The notes under the pieces were generated by a model. The model saw only the letters and a program-made list of their open reading frames with translations. It had not been told where the DNA came from and searched no databases. A stretch of 6,460 nucleotides of DNA. Origin: Spirochaetes bacterium ADurb.Bin110 (lineage in GTDB: Bacteria > Spirochaetota > Spirochaetia > Treponematales > Rectinemataceae). Positions 1-5,829 of the stretch are shown here, piece by piece. The position numbers were made by a program, and so were the translations under genes. The stretch lies in NCBI GenBank assembly GCA_002070755.1, contig MWDY01000130.1, positions 1 through 6,460 on the forward strand, in the 5' to 3' direction. How positions within the stretch are numbered: position 1 is the first letter of the stretch; each line of letters opens with the position of its first letter.

Positions 1-22
1 CACCAACTTTGACTTTTGCCAT
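1..22 (-). CDS. 5' end of a further operon gene, possibly a Gfo/Idh/MocA-type oxidoreductase
   Basis: An ATG at 22-20 on the minus strand opens a frame reading M-A-K-V-K-V-G before the window ends. It is preceded by GGGAGG at 33-28, five bases from the ATG, which is a very good ribosome binding site, so I am confident a gene starts here. Its identity is a guess. A short basic start leading into a hydrophobic strand and glycine is typical of NAD(P)-binding oxidoreductases of the Gfo/Idh/MocA family, and extra IolG-like dehydrogenases are common in iol operons. Seven residues cannot prove this, and another iol gene or an unrelated one would also fit. It lies 58 bp downstream of iolE, in the same direction, with a promoter-like sequence in that gap. 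Confidence 0.75.
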
Positions 23-36
23 GATATCCTCCCAAA

Positions 37-46
37 AATGCGCATT
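37..46. repeat. Perfect 10-bp palindrome AATGCGCATT
   Basis: AATGCGCATT reads the same on both strands. A further AATGC half-site lies just beside it at 49-53. The palindrome sits between the ribosome binding site of the last gene (33-28) and the candidate -10 box (61-56), which is where a repressor operator could act on initiation. It could equally be chance, since 10-bp palindromes are not rare. No regulator is identifiable in the window. Confidence 0.3.
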
Positions 47-55
47 CAAATGCCT

Positions 56-84
56 ATAAAACCAGACATTGAGATCTGTGTCAA
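56..84 (-). promoter_or_regulatory. Candidate sigma-70 promoter in front of the last gene
   Basis: On the minus strand a perfect TTGACA (84-79) is followed by a 17-base spacer and TTTTAT (61-56), which matches four of six positions of TATAAT. The -35 hexamer overlaps the TGA stop of iolE (83-81). A transcript would start near base 49 and have a leader of about 27 bases carrying the GGGAGG site. The weak point is the -10 box, which lacks the conserved second-position A. If real, it would let the downstream gene be expressed separately from the operon. This is inferred from sequence match only. Confidence 0.4.
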
Positions 85-968
85 ATACCCGCTTTTTCTC
101 TTATATACCTGCGGGCGATCATTGCATACTCGAGCGGATTGGCCTTTGCAGGGTCTTGCTCGGCTTCGACGACCCACCAACCTTTATAGCCTCCGCTCTT
201 TAGTGCATCGAATATTGATACAAAGTCTAAACCTCCGTCCCCCGGTACCGTAAAGACACCATTGCGGACAGCCTGCAAGAAGCTCCACTTTTCTTTTTTT
301 GCTTTTTCCATCACCTCGAATCGGACATCTTTGAGATGCACATGCTTGATGCGCTTTAGGTATCTATGCAGCACAGCAAGGTGATCTTCGCCTGAGAACA
401 CGAGATGCCCTGTATCATATAAAAGGCCAACGAGCTCGGGATCGGTCATCTCCATTAGGCGGTCGATTTCCTCAGTGGTCTGCACACCAGTTCCCATGTG
501 ATGGTGATACACAAGCTGCATGCCTTTTTTCTTTGCAGTTGCACCGAGGTAGTTGAGCCCTTCTGTAAGGCGCTTCCATTCTTCATCTGTGAATCTGGGC
601 TTGGCATCAAATATCGGGAGCGGTTTGCCTTGAATGGAATTGCCTTGTTCTGCGGCACCGATTATTCGCGCTCCCACCGCATACAGAAAATCACACTGCT
701 TTATAAAATCCTTCTCGACTTCCGCAAGGGATTTTGTCGTCAGAAACGAAGAAAACCACGCATTGCAGATCGTTAGCCCTCGGAGCTTAAGAGCTTTGTT
801 GAGCTTCTCAGGATCGCGCGGATATTTATTGCCGACTTCACTGCCTTCGAATCCTGCGAGCGCCATCTCCGAAATACACTGCTCGAAGGGAATTTCTCCG
901 CCTAATTCAGGCATATCATCGTTAGTCCAACCTATGGGGGCAATGGCCAGTCGTATGTCCTTTTCCAT
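81..968 (-). CDS. iolE: Inosose dehydratase (2-keto-myo-inositol dehydratase) IolE
   Basis: IolE removes water from 2-keto-myo-inositol to give 3D-(3,5/4)-trihydroxycyclohexane-1,2-dione, the second step of cytoplasmic myo-inositol breakdown. The 295-residue protein is full length for the family, close to about 297 in Bacillus subtilis. It is a single xylose-isomerase-like TIM barrel. Diagnostic stretches are APIGWTNDDMPELG at 10-23, YHHHMGTGVQT at 154-164, DTGH at 185-188, HVHLKD at 209-214, VPGDGG at 241-246, and WWVVEAEQDPAKANPLEY at 264-281. The His, Asp and Glu residues in these blocks are those expected to bind the divalent metal. The ATG at 968 is fixed by AGGAGG at 981-976, seven bases upstream, and by the conserved N-terminus. 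It lies 123 bp downstream of iolD, a repeat-rich gap that may influence its expression. The stop codon is embedded in a promoter-like -35 box for the next gene. No damage is seen. Confidence 0.97.
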   Translation of the reverse strand: MEKDIRLAIAPIGWTNDDMPELGGEIPFEQCISEMALAGFEGSEVGNKYPRDPEKLNKALKLRGLTICNAWFSSFLTTKSLAEVEKDFIKQCDFLYAVGARIIGAAEQGNSIQGKPLPIFDAKPRFTDEEWKRLTEGLNYLGATAKKKGMQLVYHHHMGTGVQTTEEIDRLMEMTDPELVGLLYDTGHLVFSGEDHLAVLHRYLKRIKHVHLKDVRFEVMEKAKKEKWSFLQAVRNGVFTVPGDGGLDFVSIFDALKSGGYKGWWVVEAEQDPAKANPLEYAMIARRYIREKAGI

Positions 969-972
969 AATC

Positions 973-987
973 GCTCCTCCTCAGAGC
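973..987 (-). promoter_or_regulatory. iolE ribosome binding site inside a small potential hairpin
   Basis: The iolE Shine-Dalgarno core AGGAGG (981-976) lies seven bases before the ATG. It is flanked by GCTCT (987-983) and GGAGC (977-973), which can pair as four Watson-Crick pairs plus one G-U around a five-base loop. That fold would partly mask the site. The GCTCT arm belongs to the same repeated GAGC/GCTC motif found upstream in this gap, so it has several alternative partners. The binding site is certain; the masking role is inference. Confidence 0.5.
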
Positions 988-1002
988 TTCTTAGGGTTTT
1001 GG

Positions 1003-1070
1003 GGCTCTTGAAGGACCTTAGCCTTTGGATTGAGGGCTCTTAGCATTGAGAGCTCTCAGTTTCAAGAGCC
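1003..1070. repeat. Nested inverted repeats in the iolD-iolE gap
   Basis: GGCTCTTGAA (1003-1012) and TTCAAGAGCC (1061-1070) form a perfect 10-bp inverted repeat. Inside its 48-base loop, TGAGGGCTCT (1031-1040) and AGAGCTCTCA (1049-1058) form a second stem with one mismatch in the minus-strand transcript and an 8-base loop. No run of T follows on either strand, so this is not a standard rho-independent terminator. In a polycistronic mRNA such a structure could stabilise the upstream iolD message, mark a processing site, or tune iolE translation. The repeat is seen directly; its role is inferred. Confidence 0.7.
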
Positions 1071-1089
1071 TTAAAAAATATTAGCCTTT
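1018..1089. repeat. Direct repeat TTAGCCTTT, two copies 63 bp apart
   Basis: TTAGCCTTT occurs at 1018-1026 and again at 1081-1089, bracketing the inner inverted repeat of the iolD-iolE gap. With the recurring GAGC/GCTC words it suggests that the gap was built by duplication of a short unit. Nine-base copies this close could still arise by chance. Confidence 0.4.
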
Positions 1090-1120
1090 CTTTAGAATTT
1101 GCGGGCCTTTTTAAGCTCTT
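1064..1120. repeat. Alternative hairpin spanning the iolD stop codon
   Basis: AAGAGC plus TTAAAAA (1064-1077, with C1070 bulged) is complementary to TTTTTAAGCTCTT (1108-1120), giving 13 base pairs around a 30-base loop. In the transcript one arm is formed by codons near the end of iolD and the other by the start of the gap. It shares bases 1064-1070 with the outer repeat at 1003-1070, so the two folds exclude each other. That resembles a switchable leader, but no T-rich terminator tail is present, so function is uncertain. Confidence 0.45.
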
Positions 1121-2957
1121 CTTTCATCTCTTGGGCTGCTTTGGCAACTTTGGGATTGCTTGAAACCTCGGCAGTGCCCACACGCCACCAGGACTCATAT
1201 CCTTGCGTCATCGACTTGGGCGAGACACGAGCATGAATAACCACAGGTCCTTTAGCGCGAAGAGCGCGGCGTACTGCCTTTCTGAATTCTTCGATATTGC
1301 AAGCTCGAAGGCCAAGCGCGCCCCAGCTCTCTGCGTTCTTAGCGAAATCGACAGGTAGCTGGTCGCCAGTAAGAAGACCAGTCTCTGGATCGCGTAGGCG
1401 CCATTCATTGGCAAAATGTGCTATGCCTTGGCTATTCTGTAGATTATCGATGCATTGGAAACCAGAGTTATCGCAGACCACCACTATGATTTTTTTCCTC
1501 TCCTGAATGGCAGTCAGCAGCTCAGTGTGAAGCATTGTATAGGCTCCATCGCCCACAATGGCGACACATTCCCTTTCTGGTTCTGCCAATTTGCAGCCTA
1601 GAGTTGCGGCTATCTCATAGCCCATGCACGAAAATCCATACTCCATGTGGTAGGTGCCGGGTACACGAGTGCGCCATGTACGCTGCATGTCGCTGGGAAT
1701 CGAGCCAGAGCCCGAAACTACAACCGCATTCTTGGGAAGAAGAACATCGTTGAGCTCTCCAATGACACGGATTTGACTCAAGCCCTTTGGGTCATCTTGA
1801 TTGTAGAGAGCATCGACCTCACGCTTCCAATCTTCTCGGGCTTTAGCAATTGCCTCGCCCCATTGTGCTCGATAGGCCGCAGTGCCAAGCTTGCGACCAA
1901 CAGCCTGCAATGTGAGCTTTGCATCTGCGATGATCGGCTCGGCATTCATCTTGTAGGCGTCGAAAGTCGCCACATTTATAGAAACGAATTTTGCGGCAGG
2001 ATTCTGGAAGAGCCACTTTGAACAAGTGGTGAAATCTCCAAATCTTGTTCCCACGCCAATTACGAGGTCAGCTTCTTTGGCTAGTCTATTGGCGGCAAGG
2101 CTCCCTGTAACACCGATTCCGGACAGGTTGCAGGGATGATCCCAAGGGATGCAACCTTTGCCTGCCTGAGTCTCGCCGAAAGGTATTCCAAACTTTTCGC
2201 AGAAATCGGCAAGAGCTCGACCAGCCTCGGAATAGCGCACTCCGCCGCCGCAGATGATATAGGGTTTCTGTGCAGCTTTTATTAAATCGACAATGCGGGA
2301 AACTTGCGCCATAGATGGTGGGCGACGCTCGATATGATGAACTCGCTTTTCGAAGAATTCCACAGGGTAATCGTATGCTTCGCCTTGCACATCCTGAGGA
2401 AGCGCAATAGTCACCGCACCGGCCTGAGCTGGATCGGTCAAAACCGACATCGCATGAATAAGTGCCGTCATGATTTGCTCCGGCCTTGTAATGCGGTCGA
2501 AGTATCTGCTGACAGGCTTGAAAGCGTCGTTTGCGCTTATCGTATAGTCGTGTGGCACTTCGAGCTGTTGAAGCACTGGATCGGGCTGACGGTCGGCAAA
2601 AACATCTCCAGGAAGAAAGAGCACCGGAATATGATTTACGGTTGCTGTGCCAGCCGCGGTGACCATATTTAGGGCGCCAGGGCCAATAGAGCTTGTTACC
2701 GCCATGATTTTTCTGCGGTTGTTCTGCTTCGCATAGCCTATAGCAACATGACCCGCTCCCTGTTCATTTTTGGCTTGAACAAAAGTAAGCCCATGCCCGG
2801 GAGCAGCAAGAGCTTCGCCAAGTCCCACTACAACGCCATGGCCAAAAATACCCATGACACCACCCACAAATTTCTCGATTTTTCCGTCGAATTCCACAAA
2901 CTGATTATCGAGGAATTTCACAATGGCCTGGCCGACGGTCAATCGAACTGTTTCCAT
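1092..2957 (-). CDS. iolD: 3D-(3,5/4)-trihydroxycyclohexane-1,2-dione hydrolase IolD
   Basis: IolD is a thiamine-diphosphate-dependent enzyme that hydrolytically opens the cyclic diketone made by IolE, giving 5-deoxy-glucuronate. The 621-residue protein has the full three-domain layout of the acetolactate synthase superfamily and a length near the usual 620-640. The N-terminal pyrimidine-binding domain contains NEQGAGH at 64-70, whose Glu65 is the expected cofactor-activating glutamate. The central domain is at roughly 215-360. The C-terminal diphosphate-binding domain carries the metal-binding GDG at 469-471 ending in DN at 496-497. ESWWRVGTAEVS near 588-599 is also family-like. The ATG at 2957 follows AGAGG at 2967-2963, five bases away. 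Gaps of 115 bp to the iolB start side's stop-plus-leader region and 123 bp to iolE surround it, each with an inverted repeat, unlike the tighter junctions upstream. No frameshift or missing key residue is seen. Confidence 0.97.
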   Translation of the reverse strand: METVRLTVGQAIVKFLDNQFVEFDGKIEKFVGGVMGIFGHGVVVGLGEALAAPGHGLTFVQAKNEQGAGHVAIGYAKQNNRRKIMAVTSSIGPGALNMVTAAGTATVNHIPVLFLPGDVFADRQPDPVLQQLEVPHDYTISANDAFKPVSRYFDRITRPEQIMTALIHAMSVLTDPAQAGAVTIALPQDVQGEAYDYPVEFFEKRVHHIERRPPSMAQVSRIVDLIKAAQKPYIICGGGVRYSEAGRALADFCEKFGIPFGETQAGKGCIPWDHPCNLSGIGVTGSLAANRLAKEADLVIGVGTRFGDFTTCSKWLFQNPAAKFVSINVATFDAYKMNAEPIIADAKLTLQAVGRKLGTAAYRAQWGEAIAKAREDWKREVDALYNQDDPKGLSQIRVIGELNDVLLPKNAVVVSGSGSIPSDMQRTWRTRVPGTYHMEYGFSCMGYEIAATLGCKLAEPERECVAIVGDGAYTMLHTELLTAIQERKKIIVVVCDNSGFQCIDNLQNSQGIAHFANEWRLRDPETGLLTGDQLPVDFAKNAESWGALGLRACNIEEFRKAVRRALRAKGPVVIHARVSPKSMTQGYESWWRVGTAEVSSNPKVAKAAQEMKEELKKARKF

Positions 2958-2976
2958 AAAAACCTCTTTTCAATGT

Positions 2977-3013
2977 GCTCCTTGGGACATTCTTATCGGC
3001 ATCTCAAAGGAGC
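2977..3013. repeat. Inverted repeat in the iolB-iolD gap
   Basis: GCTCCTT (2977-2983) and AAGGAGC (3007-3013) form a perfect 7-bp stem with a 23-base loop, in the 84 bases between the iolB stop and the iolD start. No T-run follows, so it is not a clear terminator. The transcript's AAGGAGC at 2983-2977 looks like a ribosome binding site, but it lies about 20 bases from the iolD ATG, too far to be the main one. The rest of the gap shows nothing convincing. Confidence 0.4.
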
Positions 3014-3041
3014 GTTAGATTATTTTGCCTGGCCGCTCAGA

Positions 3042-3926
3042 TCAATGAGAAGGCTTCTTCATCTCCCAAATCTGTGCGCCTGGCTGATCTACCCACATAT
3101 GTTCAGGTGTAAATTCAGGGCTGATATAGGGATTCCCATCGAGATGACGAATAACCCATAGATACCACATGGCGTACCCAGGAGCTGCCACCTGCGGATG
3201 GTCCTTGTTGCCGGTTATAAGGAGAGTGTCTCTATTGTGCAGCTGATATGCCTCTGTCCCTAGAGCAGTCATGCCATAGCCCTGCGCAGGAAAGAATCTG
3301 TAATGGTAGATTTCTGGCTGGGGATGATGGTGTGGAGGATAGCTCGACCAGCGGCCGGGAAGATTGACATCTTCTCCAAGCACAAGGTTCGACCATGGCG
3401 CAGTCTGCTTGTCGAAGACCGTACGGACAATTCGTGTTGCGGTTCCTTGCATCGTGCCCTCGTTGCGGTATTCGACCCGACATTCGTAGGGAAGATAGAG
3501 CCGCGGAGAAAAATTCATGTCGTTGTCGGTAGAGCTGACATAGAAGAGGGCCTTATCTGAAAGCGCTCTTATGACCACTTCGGTCTCTTTTGGAAGATGC
3601 AGGACAGTGGGATTTTCATCCAGTAGACTTGTTCTGGAAGCTTGGATTCTCGTTCCGCCTCCAGGGAGCAAATCGATACTAACCGAATCGATCTTAGCAA
3701 GTCCTTCAATGCCAGGGCCAATCCAGTCGACCTTTTTCTCAACTATTATCTCCGCGCTACCCTCGGCCAAAAGAAACGCGCGCTCATCCTTTGAGCTCGA
3801 GTGCCAAGAATCACCCTTCTTCAAGCTCAAAGAAGCAAAATCCATAAGCATATCGGCCTTCTCGCTCTTTCTAAGTACGAGAAGCTCATACCCTTCCACA
3901 TAATCATCTGAATGACGCAATACCAT
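3042..3926 (-). CDS. iolB: 5-deoxy-glucuronate isomerase IolB
   Basis: IolB converts 5-deoxy-glucuronate from IolD into 2-deoxy-5-keto-gluconate, the substrate of the kinase IolC. The predicted protein has 294 residues, slightly longer than the roughly 270 of Bacillus subtilis IolB. It is a bicupin of the KduI/IolB type. The strongest signature is GRWSSYPPHHH at 191-201, followed by E205 and H243, matching the expected His-His-Glu-His metal site. YAMWYLWVIRHL at 251-262 and the proline-rich end at about 265-285 are also typical. The frame stays open upstream to 3992, but that part lies inside iolG and has no ribosome binding site. I chose the ATG at 3926 because GAGGA (3935-3931) precedes it, overlapping the iolG stop. 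The seven-base gap to iolG implies co-translation. iolD follows 84 bp downstream. Confidence 0.96.
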   Translation of the reverse strand: MVLRHSDDYVEGYELLVLRKSEKADMLMDFASLSLKKGDSWHSSSKDERAFLLAEGSAEIIVEKKVDWIGPGIEGLAKIDSVSIDLLPGGGTRIQASRTSLLDENPTVLHLPKETEVVIRALSDKALFYVSSTDNDMNFSPRLYLPYECRVEYRNEGTMQGTATRIVRTVFDKQTAPWSNLVLGEDVNLPGRWSSYPPHHHPQPEIYHYRFFPAQGYGMTALGTEAYQLHNRDTLLITGNKDHPQVAAPGYAMWYLWVIRHLDGNPYISPEFTPEHMWVDQPGAQIWEMKKPSH

Positions 3927-3930
3927 CGTT

Positions 3931-3935
3931 TCCTC
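3931..3935 (-). promoter_or_regulatory. Ribosome binding site fixing the iolB start
   Basis: GAGGA lies at 3935-3931, ending four bases before the ATG at 3926. It shares bases with the TGA stop of iolG (3936-3934), so a ribosome finishing iolG stops on the iolB initiation site. This supports the ATG at 3926 over the in-frame ATG at 3992. Confidence 0.75.
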
Positions 3936-4953
3936 ACAATACTTCGGATACTTTGACAGGCCTGTGCTCGGCCAAAGATTTCTTGGCAGCAAGCCCTATA
4001 GCGAGGTCCATAAGACCATCTTGTCCCGTAACTGGTGTTTCGGTGCCTTCTTTTATCGCTTTGAAGAATGCCTTCATCTCATCGATATAGGCATCTTTGT
4101 AACGCTCGAGAAAGAAGTAGAGAGGTTTGTCGCCATGTACACCAGAAGTATCGCTAAGGCGAACTTGGGAAGGCGTATCGTTTTCCGCTGCAGCGGCTCC
4201 GCCAGAACCGAATACTTCGACACGTTGGTCGTATCCATAAACTGCTTTGCGTGAGTTATCAATTACGCCCAGCGCTCCATTTGCGAATTTGAGTGTGATG
4301 ATTGCAGTATCGACATCGCCTGCCTTGCCAATTTCCGGATCGATAAGCACCGCTCCCTGAGCATAAACTTCATCGACTTCGCTTTTTGCCTGGAAGCGCG
4401 CCATATCGAAATCGTGTATAGTCATGTCGAGGAAGATACCGCCCGATACCTTGACATAGGAAATGGGTGGAGGAGCAGGGTCGCGAGATGTAATCTTTAC
4501 AAGCTGAACTTGGCCAATTGCTCCAGCATCGGTAAGCTCGCGGATATGCGCAAAATTGTGGTCGAATCTACGATTTAAGCCTATTTGAAGGCGCACGCCG
4601 GCTTCCTTGACTGCGGCAAGCGCTTTCTTGACCTTCTCGATAGTCAGATCGACTGGTTTTTCGCAGAAGATGTTCTTGCCTGCCCGAGCGGCCTTGATTA
4701 TATAATCGGCATGGGTGTCTGTCGAAGAACAAATGATCACCACCGATATTTCAGGATCGCCGAAGATATCTTCGGCATCGTTGATGATATGCGGTATGCC
4801 AAGGTTTTTTGCCCATGCTTCGATTTCCGGCGTAAGATTCGCATCTGCGATCGTCTTGACCCGGGCTTCCGGCATGAAATAGACAATGTTCGAAACATGA
4901 ATTTTCCCAATTCGTCCAACGCCAATGACACCGACGGTGATTTTGTCTGTCAT
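3934..4953 (-). CDS. iolG: Inositol 2-dehydrogenase IolG (Gfo/Idh/MocA family)
   Basis: IolG oxidises myo-inositol at C2 to 2-keto-myo-inositol with NAD+, the entry step of the pathway, in the cytoplasm. The 339-residue protein is normal for the family. It has an N-terminal Rossmann domain with GVGRIG at 11-16 and CEKP at 97-100. The C-terminal substrate domain contains GGIFLDMTIHDFDMARF at 171-187. K99, D176 and H180 match the Lys-Asp-His catalytic triad of characterised inositol dehydrogenases. The ATG at 4953 is chosen over a TTG two codons upstream because GGAGG at 4965-4961 stands seven bases from it and only one from the TTG. The start overlaps the iolI stop as ATGA, suggesting translational coupling. 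Specificity for myo-inositol rather than scyllo- or D-chiro-inositol cannot be read from sequence, but the neighbours favour myo-inositol. Confidence 0.95.
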   Translation of the reverse strand: MTDKITVGVIGVGRIGKIHVSNIVYFMPEARVKTIADANLTPEIEAWAKNLGIPHIINDAEDIFGDPEISVVIICSSTDTHADYIIKAARAGKNIFCEKPVDLTIEKVKKALAAVKEAGVRLQIGLNRRFDHNFAHIRELTDAGAIGQVQLVKITSRDPAPPPISYVKVSGGIFLDMTIHDFDMARFQAKSEVDEVYAQGAVLIDPEIGKAGDVDTAIITLKFANGALGVIDNSRKAVYGYDQRVEVFGSGGAAAAENDTPSQVRLSDTSGVHGDKPLYFFLERYKDAYIDEMKAFFKAIKEGTETPVTGQDGLMDLAIGLAAKKSLAEHRPVKVSEVL

Positions 4954-5804
4954 AAGCAAACCTCCTGCAAATATTGAATGCTGGCGCGCACGAGGCGGGC
5001 AAGCTCATTTTTCTCTAACGACTGGATTTCTGGTGAGAATGGCTCAAAGGAATAAAAGCCTTTGTAGCCTGCTCGCTCGATCCTTTGGACCAGTTCTGCG
5101 CTTTTCATAATATCCTTGGGTCCTGGAAGCATGCGATGCGCATCCGTAAATGCCGATTTATCTATATTGGCTTCTACCCCTGATATATGCACAAGGCCAA
5201 TTTTCTCTATGACTGAAGGATCATCAAAGAATTCGGGCTTGTCAGGGCCTAGATAGCTATGGAATGTATCGATGAGAACACGATAGCACGAAGCGCCACT
5301 TTCGCCGATAGCTTTGAGCGCTGTTTGAATAGATGAAAGAGAGGAAATCCCAAAACCAAGCGCTTCCACATAACCTCTTACTCCCGCTGAAGAGAATAGG
5401 GGCGCATAAGTATTCAGCGCCTCGATAGTATCGTGAAATTTCTGTTCCGCGGTCCTTCCGTCATCTGGACGATTATTTGGGCAAAGCACAAGCGCCGGGC
5501 ATTCCAATTCCCGACAGAGCGTCAGTAGAGATTCGAGCTCACCCAGAGCTTTCATTCTTGCACTTGGCAGATTGAATTGCTGTAGCGCATTGATCGTGAT
5601 GATCTTAACGCCATTAGCGCCAGCCGCCTTAGCCATTCGTAGAACTTTTGGCCCTTCTATGCCATCTGTAACAGAACCGCCTCGAATATCATTTCTCAAT
5701 TCGACGGCTTCCATACCAAGACTTGTCGCCAAATCAAAGAATTCCGAAAGCCCTAGCGCCGGCGCAGCAATGCGGTTTAGAGCAAATCTATTGGTATTGA
5801 TCAT
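4950..5804 (-). CDS. iolI: 2-keto-myo-inositol isomerase, IolI-type TIM barrel
   Basis: IolI interconverts inosose isomers (2-keto-myo-inositol and 1-keto-D-chiro-inositol), connecting D-chiro-inositol use with the main pathway. The predicted protein has 284 residues, close to about 278 in Bacillus subtilis, and is a xylose-isomerase-like TIM barrel. Family-like blocks are RFALNRIAAP at 6-15, VELRNDI at 34-40, INALQQFN at 71-78, ALVLCPNN at 104-111, VEALGFG at 146-152, DTFHSY at 179-184, LVHISGVE at 204-211, and YSFEPFSPE at 251-259. E147, D179, H206 and E254 line up with the Glu-Asp-His-Glu metal site known for this fold. The frame stays open to 5873, but that part overlaps the permease; the ATG at 5804 is preceded by AAAGGAG and begins at the conserved N-terminus. 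It sits 25 bp after the permease and overlaps iolG by four bases. A related epimerase such as IolH or another sugar isomerase is less likely. Confidence 0.85.
   Translation of the reverse strand: MINTNRFALNRIAAPALGLSEFFDLATSLGMEAVELRNDIRGGSVTDGIEGPKVLRMAKAAGANGVKIITINALQQFNLPSARMKALGELESLLTLCRELECPALVLCPNNRPDDGRTAEQKFHDTIEALNTYAPLFSSAGVRGYVEALGFGISSLSSIQTALKAIGESGASCYRVLIDTFHSYLGPDKPEFFDDPSVIEKIGLVHISGVEANIDKSAFTDAHRMLPGPKDIMKSAELVQRIERAGYKGFYSFEPFSPEIQSLEKNELARLVRASIQYLQEVCL
4961..4965 (-). promoter_or_regulatory. Ribosome binding site fixing the iolG start
   Basis: GGAGG at 4965-4961 lies within the last codons of iolI, seven bases before the iolG ATG at 4953. It decides between that ATG and the TTG at 4959, which would be only one base away from it. 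The resulting ATGA overlap is a standard coupling arrangement. Confidence 0.8.
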
Positions 5805-5813
5805 AATTTTAGG

Positions 5814-5820
5814 CTCCTTT
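5814..5820 (-). promoter_or_regulatory. Ribosome binding site fixing the iolI start
   Basis: AAAGGAG at 5820-5814 lies nine bases before the ATG at 5804, in the 25-bp gap after the permease stop. It supports this ATG over the in-frame ATG at 5873, which would put 23 extra residues inside the permease reading frame. Confidence 0.75.
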
Positions 5821-5829
5821 TGTAAATTC

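Noticed and set aside
1037..1065. TTGAAA-17-TAAGAG as a promoter for iolE
   Set aside because: The -10 matches only three of six bases, and the hexamers are part of the inverted repeats, which explain them better.
1003..1070. Rho-independent terminator after iolD
   Set aside because: The stem is good, but neither strand has a run of T after it, and the 48-base loop is much larger than usual for a terminator.
1647..2021. A 124-codon plus-strand reading frame inside iolD
   Set aside because: It is entirely antisense to the well-conserved iolD coding sequence, and its translation resembles no family I recognise.
3017..3045. TTGATC-17-TAATCT as a promoter for iolD
   Set aside because: Only four of six -35 bases and three of six -10 bases match. 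The better-looking AATAAT at 3024-3019 would leave a 15-base spacer. This is too weak to call.
2748..3161. A 137-codon plus-strand reading frame crossing the iolB-iolD gap
   Set aside because: It lies antisense to the start of iolD and the end of iolB, both of which are clearly recognised, and its translation has no recognisable domain.
3927..3992. N-terminal extension of IolB by 22 residues
   Set aside because: The extra codons overlap the end of iolG in another frame and lack a ribosome binding site. GAGGA directly supports the ATG at 3926.
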